Below are positions 63,584-64,000 of a stretch of DNA of 64,000 nt, in pieces (within the stretch, counting starts at the first letter, position 1; every line of letters begins with the position of its first letter). The stretch is from positions 1 through 64,000 of the forward strand of contig CANQAC010000003.1 in assembly GCA_947589345.1 (NCBI GenBank). The letters run 5' to 3'. The notes under the pieces were generated by a model that searched no databases, had not been told where the DNA came from, and saw nothing but the letters and a program-made list of their open reading frames with translations. A program made the position numbers and the translations under genes. Origin of the DNA: an uncultured Akkermansia sp. (GTDB lineage Bacteria; Verrucomicrobiota; Verrucomicrobiia; Verrucomicrobiales; Akkermansiaceae).

Positions 63584-64000
63584 TCACAGGGCTGCCATCC
63601 ACTGCTTGCAAAGAGTAATCTTCTCTTGCAGCTGTGCCTTCTCCTCCTCCGTGACAGTGCCACTACGTGCCATCTGTACGGCGTGCTCCATCTCGGAGAA
63701 ACCGCCGTTTTGCATCGCCTTTTCAGATATCTGCTCAATGATGGCATCAAACCGCTGTGCGATTTTCTTCGTGATTTCGTCGGAACACTTCGCGAAGTAC
63801 TCTCCAAGCTGCGGAGTTAATTGTCCCTTGGCTATGTTTGCCATGATGGCTGTAGGTAACACCTTTTTGAGGAGCGGCAGTTTTCCGAGGAAAAAGCGTA
63901 CGATTAAATCCGTGAAGAAACCACCAGGTATAAACTCCCCAGAAAATATGTAATCTATAATGGTGATGAGTGTACCCGGCACCATCTTAATGGCTTTCAA
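63584..64000 (-). CDS. Partial dynamin-like GTPase (C-terminal 138 residues)
   Basis: Cut by the window edge; only the C-terminus is seen. It has a hydrophobic segment (TLITIIDYIFSGEFIPGGFFTDLIV) and a helical end (CKQWMAAL). The tail aligns by eye with the C-terminus of the 564-residue GTPase (VRFFLGKLP against VRFVGDKIP; IAKGQL against the equivalent helix), so it should be a second membrane-hairpin dynamin. The GTPase domain is outside the window. Confidence 0.75.
   Translation of the reverse strand: MKAIKMVPGTLITIIDYIFSGEFIPGGFFTDLIVRFFLGKLPLLKKVLPTAIMANIAKGQLTPQLGEYFAKCSDEITKKIAQRFDAIIEQISEKAMQNGGFSEMEHAVQMARSGTVTEEEKAQLQEKITLCKQWMAAL

Overview
The window is a dense bacterial chromosome segment from a Gram-negative organism that makes Kdo-containing lipopolysaccharide: kdsA, kdsB, lptB, LptA- and LptC-like genes and an LpxL-type acyltransferase are all present. 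The gene content (pseudopilin, several ankyrin proteins, OmpA-like proteins, DUF3472, membrane-anchored eukaryotic-type kinase) fits the PVC group, most likely a Verrucomicrobiota of the Akkermansia kind. That placement is an inference from gene content, not proven. No rRNA, tRNA, IS element or CRISPR array was seen.

Region 1 (0-18 kb) holds carB, an MscS channel, hemC, a DNA-binding protein plus membrane Ser/Thr kinase pair, an M3 oligopeptidase, gdhA, an LpxL-like acyltransferase with an extra C-terminal domain, an M23 peptidase, an OmpA protein and a UvrD-type helicase. Region 2 (18-35 kb) has an ankyrin protein with a metal-binding-like tail, an MBL hydrolase, a DEAD-box helicase with DEVD in place of DEAD, ruvC, tilS, a pseudopilin, a MarR regulator, an EamA transporter, fabH, nrdR with an unknown gene and an MntP-like exporter, a DUF3472 protein, speA, an M28 lipoprotein peptidase, parB and hisC. 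Region 3 (33-51 kb) has unknown envelope proteins, an alpha/beta-hydrolase-like protein, OmpA and HAD genes, kdsB-uppS, an FtsB/DivIC-like protein, kdsA-lptC-lptA-lptB, rubrerythrin, thiE and mnmA.

Region 4 (51-64 kb) is accessory in character. It has a large ankyrin protein, a secreted DnaJ-type zinc-finger protein, a 33-bp triplicated repeat, three tiny membrane proteins and a small secreted protein. It ends in a tight minus-strand operon of at least eight genes (64000 down to 55269) that runs off the window edge. This operon combines dynamin-like GTPases (one cut by the edge, one short, one with a C-terminal membrane hairpin, one long coiled-coil type) with an LRAT-fold acyltransferase/hydrolase, a single-pass membrane protein, a 64-residue protein and a glycine-rich multi-membrane protein. 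It is the best candidate here for an undescribed system, probably acting on membranes.

A second pattern runs through the whole window. For about twenty genes a recognisable sigma-70-type promoter (TTGnnn, 16-18 bp, TAnnnT-like) ends only 6 to 10 nt before the start codon. In nine of them the gap is exactly 6, which puts the first base of the start codon at the predicted +1. This predicts widespread leaderless or near-leaderless transcription, and I used it to choose several start codons that differ from the longest ORF. Downstream operon genes instead use ATGA overlaps or short spacers.
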